From Rouxiella silvae (lineage in GTDB: Bacteria > Pseudomonadota > Gammaproteobacteria > Enterobacterales > Enterobacteriaceae): DNA of 64,000 nt. The translations under genes and the position numbers were made by a program. Positions within the stretch are counted from its first letter, which is position 1, and each line of letters starts with the position of its first letter. Below are positions 55,937 through 64,000 of the stretch, in pieces. Location: positions 1 through 64,000 of the forward strand of contig NZ_MRWD01000002.1 in NCBI RefSeq assembly GCF_002093625.1, in the 5' to 3' direction. Below the pieces are notes generated by a model. It was given only the letters and a program-made list of their open reading frames with translations. It was not told the origin of the DNA and searched no databases.

Positions 55937-56699
55937 GCATCCCTTTTTCATTAGAACCTAAAGTCAGCACTGAGAAGCCGGTAGCGGTAACAGACACGGT
56001 ATGTTCGAACTGTGCGGAAAGCGATCCGTCTCGGGTGGTTATCGTCCAACCGTCGTCCTGTTGTTTTATGCTTCTTCCGCCCTGATTCAGCATAGGTTCA
56101 ATGGTGAACACCATCCCCTCACGCATGACAAGACCTGTATTGCGTTTGCCATAGTGTAAAATCTGCGGCTCTTCATGCATCTCACGGCCAATGCCGTGGC
56201 CGCAAAATTCACGCACGACAGAAAAACCACTTCGCTTGGCATGCTTTTCTATTGCCCATCCAATATCGCCCAGAAAAGCGCCGGGGCGAACCCGGTAAAT
56301 TCCTTCCCACATGGCTTCATAAGTTGTTCGCACTAATCTCCTCGCCTCTACACTGACATCCCCCACGAGGTAAGTTTTACTGGAATCCGCAATATACCCC
56401 TCTTTTTCGAGGGTAATGTCAAAATTGACAATGGCACCCTCACGCAGAATATCGCTTTGAGAAGGGACGCCGTGGCAAATAACATTATCGATGGAAGCGT
56501 TAAGAACGAAGGGGTAGTTATACTGGCCTTTACTTGCCGGTCGAGCCTGAAGGTCATGGGTGATAAACTTATCTACCAGAGAATCGACTTCCAGCGTAGA
56601 CATGCCCTGTAATGGCAGCTTATCCAGCATCTCAAACACTGAGGCGAGCAGTCGTCCTGATTCGGCAAGCAGCGCCAGTTCATGGGGTTGTTTGATCAT
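55923..56699 (-). CDS. Type I methionine aminopeptidase, second copy
   Basis: 258-residue MAP family enzyme. All metal and catalytic residues are present: His76 (ICHGVPS), Asp94 (NFDITLE), Asp105 (YIADSSKTY), His168 (FCGHGIG), Glu201 (FTIEPML), Glu232 (QFEHTV). It is not in the rpsB/glnD context of the housekeeping map gene, so it is a paralogue. Its ATG overlaps the stop of the ParD-like gene (ATGA), suggesting coupled translation. Confidence 0.88.
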   Translation of the reverse strand: MIKQPHELALLAESGRLLASVFEMLDKLPLQGMSTLEVDSLVDKFITHDLQARPASKGQYNYPFVLNASIDNVICHGVPSQSDILREGAIVNFDITLEKEGYIADSSKTYLVGDVSVEARRLVRTTYEAMWEGIYRVRPGAFLGDIGWAIEKHAKRSGFSVVREFCGHGIGREMHEEPQILHYGKRNTGLVMREGMVFTIEPMLNQGGRSIKQQDDGWTITTRDGSLSAQFEHTVSVTATGFSVLTLGSNEKGMLNRR

Positions 56700-56908
56700 A
56701 ATTCGTTCACTAATCGCGGCTCGGCTGAAACACCGGCAGAACGCATTTCAAGTTTCATGATGTCATTGAAACTGAGTGTGGGATTGGTTTCACACAACTT
56801 GCCTATCTTAATCCAGAAGCTCGCCTGAGCATTAATGGAGCGCAGTGACACCCCGGAAGCTCGGCGCAGCTGATCGTGCAACTCATCGTCAATATTAACA
56901 ATGCCCAT
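56696..56908 (-). CDS. ParD-like ribbon-helix-helix protein
   Basis: 70-residue protein of the ParD-like family: a ribbon-helix-helix (about 1-48: GIVNIDDELHDQLRRASGVSLRSINAQASFW) followed by a short helical tail. No ParE-type toxin follows; instead the next gene is the methionine aminopeptidase, with ATGA overlap. Three 11-bp repeats lie directly upstream, which suits autoregulation by this protein. Confidence 0.8.
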   Translation of the reverse strand: MGIVNIDDELHDQLRRASGVSLRSINAQASFWIKIGKLCETNPTLSFNDIMKLEMRSAGVSAEPRLVNEL

Positions 56909-56917
56909 AAATACTCA

Positions 56918-56950
56918 GTATATGATTCGTATATGAAGCATATATTGCCG
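56918..56950. promoter_or_regulatory. Three 11-bp iterons upstream of the ParD-like gene
   Basis: GTATATGATTC, GTATATGAAGC and ATATATTGCCG follow each other with a period of 11, ending 10 bases before the ParD-like start. Repeats one helical turn apart just upstream of a ribbon-helix-helix gene are a usual operator design for that fold. The third copy is degenerate. Confidence 0.6.
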
Positions 56951-57062
56951 CCACTTGGAGGTTAAAGCAAGAAGACTTATGGCCATCGGTTCCTACGCTA
57001 CATTAAGCAGCGCGAGACGTTGAGGTTAAAATTTAGTCATGGTTATCGTCAGAATGATGCTT

Positions 57063-57467
57063 TTATTGGGCCTCATCATAACGCGTTCTGGCAGTTCGAA
57101 AATCGTCGGCCGAGGTGATTATCCAATGCCACAAAGGCATCATTTGAATCAGCATCTCTTTGCCCAAATCGGTAACCGAATAAACCACGCGTGGATGTTT
57201 TTCCTGGTAATCACAGCGTGAAATCAGGCCGTCGCGCTCAAGCTGGCGCAGCGTGCGCGTCAACATCCTCTGCGTGACGCCGGCCAGACGGCGGCTTATT
57301 TCCGCATGCCGAAGAGGTCCACTGGTGCCCAGAATATGTACCACACCTAATGACCAGCGGTTGCCAGCATGGGTAAGAATCTCTCGCTTTAGCCCGTCGT
57401 CGTCGTCGCTTAATCCTTCACATACCACCTTTGAAAACAGCAGTAAGTCTTCCTTATTCCACTCCAT
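57063..57467 (-). CDS. HxlR-family transcriptional regulator
   Basis: 134-residue winged-helix protein of the HxlR (YybR/YtcD) group. The recognition region is GNRWSLGVVHILGTSGPLRHAEISRRLAGVTQRMLTR near residues 30-70, followed by YSVTDLGKEM. There is no conserved Cys near the N-terminus for certain redox sensing, although one Cys (residue 16) is present. GGAGG before the ATG. Divergent from the NmrA-type reductase, its probable target. Confidence 0.85.
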   Translation of the reverse strand: MEWNKEDLLLFSKVVCEGLSDDDDGLKREILTHAGNRWSLGVVHILGTSGPLRHAEISRRLAGVTQRMLTRTLRQLERDGLISRCDYQEKHPRVVYSVTDLGKEMLIQMMPLWHWIITSADDFRTARTRYDEAQ

Positions 57468-57549
57468 TTCACCTCCGGTATCATCAGTGTGCCTAATTGA
57501 ATCCCGCTTTTATTACATGTCAGACTGATGCAATACAAAGGGGATCATT

Positions 57550-58488
57550 ATGACGTACTCAATCGAAAAATCTGTAAATACTGTTTTAGTCATTGGTGCG
57601 GGAGAGCTCGGCATCGCCGTGTTACGCGCGATGAGTTATCAAGCGCGAAATCAAACATCAACCAAAATCAGCGTATTGCTCAGAGAGGATGCCGCTCATG
57701 GAGTTTCCATTGCACAGAAGAAAAGGCGAGAGGAGCTTACGGCGATGGGCGTTTCAGTGGTTGAGGGTGACCTAAATCTGCACTCCATTGAGCAGCTAAG
57801 TGCACTTTTTCGTCCTTTTAATGCGGTGATTAACTGTAGCGGTTTTGTCGGTGGGCCGGGCACGCAAATCAAAATTACCCAGGCAGTACTTAACGCTGGC
57901 GTACCCCGCTATTTCCCTTGGCAGTTTGGCGTGGACTACGACGTAGTGGGAAAAGGCAGCGGCCAGCAGGTATGGGATGAACAGCTCGAGGTGCGCCAAC
58001 GTTTGCGCGGGCAGGGCGAGACGGAGTGGACTATTGTTTCTACCGGAATTTTTACCAGCTATCTGTTCGAGCCCAGCTTCGGCGTGGTCGATAAAGATAA
58101 TAAAGCCGTCTATGGACTCGGTGACTGGCAGTACGCGGTAACCCTGACTACGCCTGAGGATATCGGCACGTTGACGGCGGAAATATTTTTCTATCGGCCT
58201 GCTCTATGTAATCAGGTGGTTTATATCGCGGGCGATACGCTGACCTACAGTGAGATTGCCGACTTAATGCAGGCCCATTGGGGCACTGCCATTGAGCGGA
58301 TATTGCTGGATAAGGCGAAGCTGCTTGATGATGTGCACCATTGCCCCGATGACGTGGCCGCAAAGTATCGCCTGGCCTTTGCGCGTCCCGACGGCGTGGC
58401 GTGGAATAAAGCGAATACCTTCAACGCCCGGCAGAGAATTAACACCACGACTGCCGAGCAGTGGCTGGCAAAACATCCACACAGCTGA
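57550..58488 (+). CDS. NmrA/isoflavone-reductase-like NAD(P)-binding protein
   Basis: 312-residue atypical SDR. The cofactor loop VLVIGAGELGIAVLRAM is at about 12-28, and the family blocks NAVINCSGFVGGPG and PRYFPWQFGVDYD are present. This group includes redox-sensing NmrA regulators and aromatic alcohol or quinone reductases, so it may be an enzyme or an NAD(P)H sensor. Divergent from the HxlR gene by 82 bases. Confidence 0.8.
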   Translation: MTYSIEKSVNTVLVIGAGELGIAVLRAMSYQARNQTSTKISVLLREDAAHGVSIAQKKRREELTAMGVSVVEGDLNLHSIEQLSALFRPFNAVINCSGFVGGPGTQIKITQAVLNAGVPRYFPWQFGVDYDVVGKGSGQQVWDEQLEVRQRLRGQGETEWTIVSTGIFTSYLFEPSFGVVDKDNKAVYGLGDWQYAVTLTTPEDIGTLTAEIFFYRPALCNQVVYIAGDTLTYSEIADLMQAHWGTAIERILLDKAKLLDDVHHCPDDVAAKYRLAFARPDGVAWNKANTFNARQRINTTTAEQWLAKHPHS

Positions 58489-58499
58489 GTCAGTGAGGG

Positions 58500-59381
58500 T
58501 TAAATTCGTTTACTTCCCAGAACGTCAAACGTTTTTGCCAATGTCTGCACCGAGCGGTCGTAATCGCTCAGCGCCAGGCAGGCGATCAGTGCATCAATGA
58601 CCGCCAGTTGCGCAATGCGGCTGGTCATCGCCTCTGAGCGAAACTGTGTTTCGCGCGCCAGAGTATTGAGCACTATATCACTGTAAGCCAACAGGGGAGA
58701 GCGGCCAAAGTTGGTGACGGCAATCGTTGTGGCACCCGCTTCTTTGGCTAACTGCGTTGCGGTAAGCGTTTCAACCGTGCTGCCGGAGTGGGAAATAGTA
58801 ATCACTGCCGTTTGGGCATCCGCGAGCGACGCAGCAATGGCCTGCACGTGGCTGTCCACGCTGACGCGCGACGGAATACCAATGCGCAGCAGGCGATAAT
58901 GGGTATCCTCTGCAATGGTGGCTGCGCTGCCTATACCAAAAACTTCTACCCTCTTCGCTTGGCGAATAGCCTTGACGGCCTCGGCAAGCGCTTCCACACT
59001 CAGGGCGCTTTGTGTATCTCTCAGCGCCTGCATATCCGATTGGAAAATTTTATCAATCACCTGCGCCGTGTTATCGCTGGGCGTGAGATCTTCATGAATA
59101 AAATGGACGGGCTGAACCAGCTCTCTGGCAAGAGAGAGTTTCACCTGCTGAAAGCCACGTGCCCCAATGGTTTGACACAACCCAATCACGCTGCCCTCAC
59201 TTGAACCGGTACGTTCTGCCAGTTCGGTAATTGACATATGCATCACGTCCGCGGCGTGCTGGCTGATAAAATCAGCAATGCGACCGGCGGTGGGAGGAAG
59301 GTCTTTACGCACTGCCCCGAGCCTGTCCAGAACATTGGAAAACTCTCCGGCTTTGCCGTTCTTAATTTTTTCTTCCGACAT
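58500..59381 (-). CDS. MurR/RpiR-family transcriptional regulator
   Basis: 293-residue regulator: N-terminal HTH_6 domain (about 15-90: IADFISQHAADVMHMSITELAERTGSSE) and a C-terminal SIS sugar-phosphate sensing domain (about 125-255: VEVFGIGSAATIAED, VITISHSGSTVETL). It follows the HAD gene by 8 bases on the same strand. Together they face the phosphodiesterase/importer operon, which it most probably represses until a phosphorylated sugar accumulates. Confidence 0.88.
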   Translation of the reverse strand: MSEEKIKNGKAGEFSNVLDRLGAVRKDLPPTAGRIADFISQHAADVMHMSITELAERTGSSEGSVIGLCQTIGARGFQQVKLSLARELVQPVHFIHEDLTPSDNTAQVIDKIFQSDMQALRDTQSALSVEALAEAVKAIRQAKRVEVFGIGSAATIAEDTHYRLLRIGIPSRVSVDSHVQAIAASLADAQTAVITISHSGSTVETLTATQLAKEAGATTIAVTNFGRSPLLAYSDIVLNTLARETQFRSEAMTSRIAQLAVIDALIACLALSDYDRSVQTLAKTFDVLGSKRI

Positions 59382-59389
59382 ACTGTTTC

Positions 59390-60106
59390 CTATTTTCCTT
59401 GCGTCAGGGCCGCAGGCTCGCGGATTTGTCCATTAACCACATGCCTGAACGCCATGTTTAATCGCTTCGCACCCAGCCCATCAGTTTGAAGATTATCACC
59501 AATCATTACCGCCTGTTCAGGCAGGACGTTGAGTTTGGCGCAGGCCATTTGAAACAGCACCGGCTCGGGCTTGCCAATCACCGTAGCCTGGCAATGTCCG
59601 GCGCAGCTAATGATCGCCGCGGCCAGTGCGCCGGTTTCGGGCACGGGTTCACCGTTGGGACCCGGATGGCTAACATCAGGTGCGGCGACATAAAGAGCAG
59701 CACCCTGGCGTATGGCGTTGGCGGCTAACGCAATTTTAGCGTATGAAAACTGACGATCGCGCGTCACTAACACCAAATCAGGCCGATGGCTTTCCAGCAC
59801 CAGGCCTTTATTGCGCGCGTAGCGTTGCAGGGCCGGGCTGCCAATCAGGAGCAACGTCGCCCCTGGGAAGTCAATGGCCAACCTGTCAATTGCCGTGGTT
59901 CCCGCCAATACAATATTGTCTGCATCCACTTTCAGACCCAGCCTCTTCAAGCGGCGTGAAAGCTGCTGTGGCGTGTGTTCAGCATTATTTGACACCAGCA
60001 TATACCGACCTTTGACCTGTTCAAGCAACCATAGTGCATCGGGCAGTAGTTGGTTGCCGCTTATTAACGTTCCATCTAAATCAATAAGATAACCTTTGGC
60101 ATTCAT
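59390..60106 (-). CDS. HAD-superfamily phosphatase (NagD-like)
   Basis: 238-residue HAD hydrolase of subfamily IIA. Motif I DLDGT with Asp9 and Asp11, motif II at VSNNAEH, Lys of motif III in VIGKPEP, and motif IV MIGDNLQTDGLGAK are intact. Relatives dephosphorylate small sugar or nucleotide phosphates. It is upstream of the RpiR gene and divergent from the phosphodiesterase operon, so it may finish removal of phosphate from the imported compound. Confidence 0.85.
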   Translation of the reverse strand: MNAKGYLIDLDGTLISGNQLLPDALWLLEQVKGRYMLVSNNAEHTPQQLSRRLKRLGLKVDADNIVLAGTTAIDRLAIDFPGATLLLIGSPALQRYARNKGLVLESHRPDLVLVTRDRQFSYAKIALAANAIRQGAALYVAAPDVSHPGPNGEPVPETGALAAAIISCAGHCQATVIGKPEPVLFQMACAKLNVLPEQAVMIGDNLQTDGLGAKRLNMAFRHVVNGQIREPAALTQGK

Positions 60107-60267
60107 CTAAAGTGGGTTCTCGTCAGTCAGTTCTGATAGCGCTTAGCCTGTACTGAGGAAGTCTCAGTGTCAATCTAAAATAAAATGAGATTGTTTCATA
60201 AAATTGTCACATCCGTGGTTTAGAAATTAATCCATACCCCGAATGACAGAGACATCAGGAGCCTATT

Positions 60268-61146
60268 TTGAAAATTGCCATTGTTACCGATATCCACCAC
60301 GGCCCGACCTCACACAATAAAGAAGCCGGGTGGAACAGCCTGGATGCGCTGCGTAAAGTCATTGACTGTGCCATGGAAGAGCAGGTTGATCTGTTGCTTG
60401 ACCTAGGTGACCACATCTCTGACACCAGCACAGAGGCAGATTATATTGTCGCTACCGAAGTGGCTGAGGTGTTCAAAACCTTTCCAGGCCAACGCGTACA
60501 TGTCATGGGTAATCATGATGTTGCCAATCTAGACGTGGCGGATAACGAGGCCATTTATGGCGAGTCGATGCAAAGCCGCGTGGTCGATCTAGGCGTCTGT
60601 CGGCTGATTGTGTGGCAACCCCGCGTAGAGATAACCATGGGCATTGGATTACCGGCGGCAGAACCGAGTCTTGCCTGGCTGGTTGCCGCGCTGAACGCCG
60701 ATGAGCGTCCGGCAATTATTGCCACCCACGTGCCGCTTTCAGGCCACTCGCAGACGGGTAATTACTATTTCGAAAACAACCCCAAGTATGCCAGCTATCC
60801 CGACCATCAGCGTGTGCGTCAAGCAGTAGAAGCCACCGGCAAAGCGGCGCTGTGGCTCTCCGGGCACGTGCATTGGAATACGGTGACGCAGATTAACAAC
60901 CTGCCGCATATCACGATTCAGTCACTCAGTGAGCGTTTTACCACTTTTCCAAAAACGGCGGAAAGCTGGGCACTGCTGACGTTGACGGATAACGAACTGA
61001 GTCTTGAGGTGCGCGGTAATGATCCATTTTATGTCCGTCTCCCTTTCAACCGTTCAGGCGATAAACCTTGGATAACACCGACTCATACCTGGACAGCGGC
61101 CGATTTTGCCGATTTTGTCACCGGTCAGGAGCAGGAAGATGCTTGA
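60268..61146 (+). CDS. Metallophosphoesterase (cyclic-nucleotide/glycerophosphodiester type)
   Basis: 292-residue calcineurin-like phosphoesterase, probably a phosphodiesterase of the CpdA/GpdQ class. Metal-binding residues: Asp8 and His10 (VTDIHH), Asp48 (LGDHIS), Asn82-His83 (GNHD), His154 (ATHVP), His200 and His202 (GHVHW). It has no signal peptide, so it acts in the cytoplasm. Start is TTG at 60268 behind AGGAG. It overlaps the permease gene by 8 bases and leads the importer operon. Confidence 0.85.
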   Translation: MKIAIVTDIHHGPTSHNKEAGWNSLDALRKVIDCAMEEQVDLLLDLGDHISDTSTEADYIVATEVAEVFKTFPGQRVHVMGNHDVANLDVADNEAIYGESMQSRVVDLGVCRLIVWQPRVEITMGIGLPAAEPSLAWLVAALNADERPAIIATHVPLSGHSQTGNYYFENNPKYASYPDHQRVRQAVEATGKAALWLSGHVHWNTVTQINNLPHITIQSLSERFTTFPKTAESWALLTLTDNELSLEVRGNDPFYVRLPFNRSGDKPWITPTHTWTAADFADFVTGQEQEDA

Positions 61147-62062
61147 ATACCTTGCCCGGCGGCTTTCCGGTGGTTTCCTCACGCTGTGCATCATCGTGAC
61201 GGTGGTGTTTTTCGCCACCCGCCTGTCAGGAAATGCGGCGGATTATGTTTTACCGCCGGGCATGGATGCGGCATCGCGTGTTGCCATGAGTCAGCAGTTT
61301 GGCCTTGACCACTCCGCTGGGGTGCAGTTTCAAAAATACCTGTCAGGTTTAGTGCAGGGAAATTTTGGCATCAGTTTTGTTGAACGTCGCCCGGTGACGG
61401 ATATTTTCGCCGAGCGTCTTCCCAATACGCTGATCTTGTTCGCTATCGCCTTAATATTTTCAGTGGTGGTCGGTGGTGCGCTGGGGATTGTGGCGGCAAT
61501 GACGCGAGGGAAAGCCTTGGCTTCATTGATTATGGGCTGTGCATTTTTAGGCTATGCCACGCCAAACTTTGTTCTCGCCATTCTGATGATCCTGCTGTTT
61601 TCGTTGAAATTGCATTGGCTGCCGAGTTCGGGATCGTCCAGCGCGTTGCACTTTGTCATGCCTGCGTTGGTGCTGTCGGCACTCATGGTTGCAGAAATAC
61701 TGCGCTTTATGCGCAACGCGATGCTGGACGTGCTTTCGCAGGATTATATCCGCACCGCGCGGGCTAAAGGGATACCCGCATGGAAGGTCGTGACCCGTCA
61801 TGCGTTACGCAATGCCGCTATTCCAGTGATCACCGTGATTAGCCTGCAAATTGCCGGGCTGGTAGGGCGCTGCGTGCTGGTTGAAGCCATTTTTGCGACG
61901 AAAGGCATCGGCGATTTAATTGTCAAAGCCGCGATTGCCCGCGACTATCCGGTGCTGCAATTTGGCGTAATTGTGATGGCGACTATCGTCCTGGTGATGT
62001 CGGTGCTGGTGGATCTGCTTTATGCATTAATTGACCCGCGGATAAAGGTGACACAATCATGA
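61139..62062 (+). CDS. Opp/Dpp-type ABC permease, first subunit (DppB-like)
   Basis: 307-residue inner-membrane permease with six helices. The N-terminal MLEYLARRLSGGFLTLCIIVTVVFF and the EAA loop at DYIRTARAKGIPAWKVVTRHALRNA are typical of DppB/OppB. The ATG at 61139 overlaps the phosphoesterase gene (ATGCTTGA), with GGAAG upstream; the longer open frame from 61106 is rejected. Confidence 0.9.
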   Translation: MLEYLARRLSGGFLTLCIIVTVVFFATRLSGNAADYVLPPGMDAASRVAMSQQFGLDHSAGVQFQKYLSGLVQGNFGISFVERRPVTDIFAERLPNTLILFAIALIFSVVVGGALGIVAAMTRGKALASLIMGCAFLGYATPNFVLAILMILLFSLKLHWLPSSGSSSALHFVMPALVLSALMVAEILRFMRNAMLDVLSQDYIRTARAKGIPAWKVVTRHALRNAAIPVITVISLQIAGLVGRCVLVEAIFATKGIGDLIVKAAIARDYPVLQFGVIVMATIVLVMSVLVDLLYALIDPRIKVTQS

Positions 62063-62976
62063 GTGATTCAACAATGTCTGATACCCCGCAACGGGTGCGT
62101 GCTCAATCCACCGTCAAACCGGTGCCAGTGAATGCCTTGCGCGCTTTTTGGCAGCGTATGTCGTGGAGATTTCGCCTCTATCTGTTGGCGTTGTTTTGTC
62201 TGCTGCTGCTGGCATTACTGGCTCAGGTGATTGCTCCCTTTGACCCTGATGCGCAGTCGTTGTTATCCCGCCTGCGTCCGCCGATGGGCTTTGACCACGC
62301 GCTGGCTACACATCCGCTCGGCACCGATGAACTGGGAAGAGACGTGCTGTCGCGTACCTTGTACGGCTTGCAGTTTACTTTACTGATTGCGCTGGTGGGC
62401 AGCACGTTAAGTCTGATTGTTGGCGTAGTCTGCGGCGTTATTGCCGGATTTTTTGCCGGACGGACCGGTGTGTTGCTCGTGGCGGCGATGGATTTTCAGA
62501 TGGCCGTGCCGTTTACTCTGGTGGCTTTGCTTACCGTTGCGCTATTGGGCAGCAGCCTTCCGGTTATCGTCACGGTGATTGGACTCTCTGGTTGGGAAGT
62601 GTATGCCCGAGTTGTCAGAGCGCAGGTACTGATCGTTTGCCGACAGCCTTTTATTGAAGCGGCTCGCGCGGCCGGGGCCTCACCGCTGCGTATTCTGCTG
62701 CGCCATGTTCTGCCGAACGTCTCATCACAAATCGTGGTTGTCTGGACCATGACTTTCCCAGCGCTGATTTTACTGGAGTCCTCACTCTCTTTTCTTGGAT
62801 TAGGCGTCCAGCCGCCAACGGCAACGCTGGGGTCGATGGTCGGCTTTGGCCGTGATTATCTCGCCTCCAGCCCGTGGATTGCGCTGGTGCCGTCGCTGGT
62901 GATTATGGCGCTCTCGCTGCTGGTCTTATTGGTTGGCGAAGGGCTGCGTGACCAAATGGACGTCAGGCTGCGTTAA
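62059..62976 (+). CDS. Opp/Dpp-type ABC permease, second subunit (DppC-like)
   Basis: 305-residue partner permease of the DppC/OppC type. The sequence TDELGRDVLSRTLYGLQF, the EAA loop region PFIEAARAAGASPLRILLRHVLPN and SFLGLGVQPPTATLGSM are family hallmarks. It overlaps the first permease by four bases (ATGA). Substrate is unknown, but the operon partner phosphoesterase suggests a phosphodiester. Confidence 0.9.
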   Translation: MSDSTMSDTPQRVRAQSTVKPVPVNALRAFWQRMSWRFRLYLLALFCLLLLALLAQVIAPFDPDAQSLLSRLRPPMGFDHALATHPLGTDELGRDVLSRTLYGLQFTLLIALVGSTLSLIVGVVCGVIAGFFAGRTGVLLVAAMDFQMAVPFTLVALLTVALLGSSLPVIVTVIGLSGWEVYARVVRAQVLIVCRQPFIEAARAAGASPLRILLRHVLPNVSSQIVVVWTMTFPALILLESSLSFLGLGVQPPTATLGSMVGFGRDYLASSPWIALVPSLVIMALSLLVLLVGEGLRDQMDVRLR

Positions 62977-63054
62977 ATCAGACTTTTTATTCAAATATTG
63001 TAAGGGGCCGTCACGGCTCCTCGGATCACTACATCTCACTATCAGGAAAATATT

Positions 63055-64000
63055 ATGTCCATCAGGCCACTGTTGTTGAGTTTTTCTGCTCTGCTGTTCT
63101 CTTTACCGACCTTTGCTGCACAATTACATGTGGCAACGATGACGCTGCCGCCGTTCCTCGATCCCGGCAAAGACTTTGGCAATACCGGATCGCAGATTTA
63201 CTACAACAGCTTCGATCCGTTGATAGAAAAGGATTACAGCAAATCGACGGCAAGCTTTAAGCCAGGCCTTGCCATCAGTTGGAAAACCATTTCGCCGACG
63301 GTGTATGAAGTCAAAATCCGTCAGGGCGTTAAATTCCAAAACGGCGATCCGATGACGGTAGACGACGTCGTTTTCACCTTCGAACGTATTTTGCAGGACA
63401 TGACGCCAGAATTCGCCGGTATTCATAAGCAGTTTTTCAGTAATTTCAGCAAAGTAGAGGCGATTGATGCTGACACAGTGCGGTTTACGACCTTTAAACC
63501 GGAGCCGCTGTTTGAAACACTGCTCAATACCTCTGAGTCCTCTATTGTGCCAAAAAAATACATCATGGGACTGAGTGGTGACCACAACAAGCTCGAAAGC
63601 AGTGATTTTGACGCCTTCGCGCTTAAGCCGATTGGCACCGGGCCTTATCAAATAACCGACTTCCATCCAGGTCAAAGTTTGACGTGGGTTAAATTTAAGG
63701 GTTTTTACGGCACGCCCGCACCTTACGATAAAATTACCGTGCGCAGTATTCCTGAGACGGCCACTCGCATGGCGGCATTGGCCAATAACGAGGTCGATCT
63801 GGTGACCAACGTGGCCCCCGATCAGTTGGCCGGGATTAGCGCCAATCCAAACCTCAAAACCGTCGGAGCCGTGACACCGCTGTTCCATATCGTTTTCTTT
63901 AATACCCACAATCCGGCATTGAAGGACAAGCGCATCCGCCAAGCGCTGAGTCTGGCAATCGATCGTAACCTGCTCAATGAAGCCTTGTGGCAGGGCAAAG
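63055..64000 (+). CDS. Opp/Dpp-type periplasmic substrate-binding protein, cut at window end
   Basis: Open frame from ATG 63055 (AGGAAAA upstream) to the end of the window with no stop, at least 315 residues. It begins with a signal peptide (MSIRPLLLSFSALLFSLPTF, likely cut after AFA-like TFA). SBP_bac_5 features follow: LAISWKTISPTVYEVKIRQG, FQNGDPMTVDDVVFTFER and VDLVTNVAPDQ. It is 78 bases after the second permease; ATPase genes are expected beyond the window. Confidence 0.9.
   Translation, partial: MSIRPLLLSFSALLFSLPTFAAQLHVATMTLPPFLDPGKDFGNTGSQIYYNSFDPLIEKDYSKSTASFKPGLAISWKTISPTVYEVKIRQGVKFQNGDPMTVDDVVFTFERILQDMTPEFAGIHKQFFSNFSKVEAIDADTVRFTTFKPEPLFETLLNTSESSIVPKKYIMGLSGDHNKLESSDFDAFALKPIGTGPYQITDFHPGQSLTWVKFKGFYGTPAPYDKITVRSIPETATRMAALANNEVDLVTNVAPDQLAGISANPNLKTVGAVTPLFHIVFFNTHNPALKDKRIRQALSLAIDRNLLNEALWQGK

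Noticed and set aside
55730-55951. 73-codon minus-strand open frame between the SDR and aminopeptidase genes
   Set aside because: It starts inside the aminopeptidase gene and shows no recognisable domain.
1-64000. tRNA, rRNA, CRISPR arrays, insertion sequences and prophage
   Set aside because: None was recognised on either strand; no transposase, integrase or repeat-spacer pattern.

Overview
This window is chromosomal DNA from a member of the Enterobacterales. It is probably a Yersiniaceae or related environmental genus such as Rahnella, Serratia, Ewingella or Rouxiella, but the exact genus is an inference that I cannot fix from sequence alone. The reason for the order-level call is gene order. 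The first 38 kb follow the E. coli yej-yei-fru-nfo-lysP backbone, here on the opposite strand, and the encoded proteins read as close orthologues. No prophage, insertion sequence, CRISPR array, rRNA or tRNA was recognised.

Layout of the backbone (1-38 kb): yejG; the yejABEF peptide importer; mepS (peptidoglycan endopeptidase); lpxT (lipid A 1-diphosphate synthase); yeiR (zinc-binding GTPase); an ExuR/UxuR-type regulator next to yeiQ (mannonate oxidoreductase family); efpL; yeiW. A 13 kb accessory block follows, then setB and the Cra-controlled fruBKA fructose PTS operon, then nfo, yeiH, yeiE and lysP. The accessory block holds two sugar systems. The first is an amino-sugar operon (SSS symporter, NagB-like deaminase, NagA-like deacetylase, ROK regulator) with a CRP site and an inverted-repeat operator. 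The second is a pentose/pentitol locus: D-lyxose isomerase plus a LacI-type regulator, divergent from a polyol dehydrogenase, a xylulokinase and a complete sugar ABC importer. Two near-identical operators lie 157 bp apart between the two arms. All its reactions converge on D-xylulose and xylulose 5-phosphate.

From 38 to 52 kb the E. coli order breaks. There is a Fur-boxed ferric-siderophore permease/ATPase pair and a sugar ABC permease/ATPase pair, neither with a binding protein beside it. Then come a peroxiredoxin-like protein with a divergent LysR regulator, an Xre-RES toxin-antitoxin pair, a putrescine set (puuD, puuA, plaP), and sbcB.

From 52 to 64 kb the content is accessory: a thymidylate-kinase-like gene that appears translationally coupled to a 19-codon leader; a PEP-mutase-family gene overlapping ada; an SDR; a second methionine aminopeptidase coupled to a ParD-like ribbon-helix-helix protein with 11-bp iterons upstream; an HxlR regulator divergent from an NmrA-type reductase; and a RpiR/HAD-phosphatase pair divergent from a phosphodiesterase plus Opp-type importer operon that runs off the right end. 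A relic of a VapC toxin gene (catalytic Asp replaced by Asn) sits after the ATPase gene downstream of fruA.
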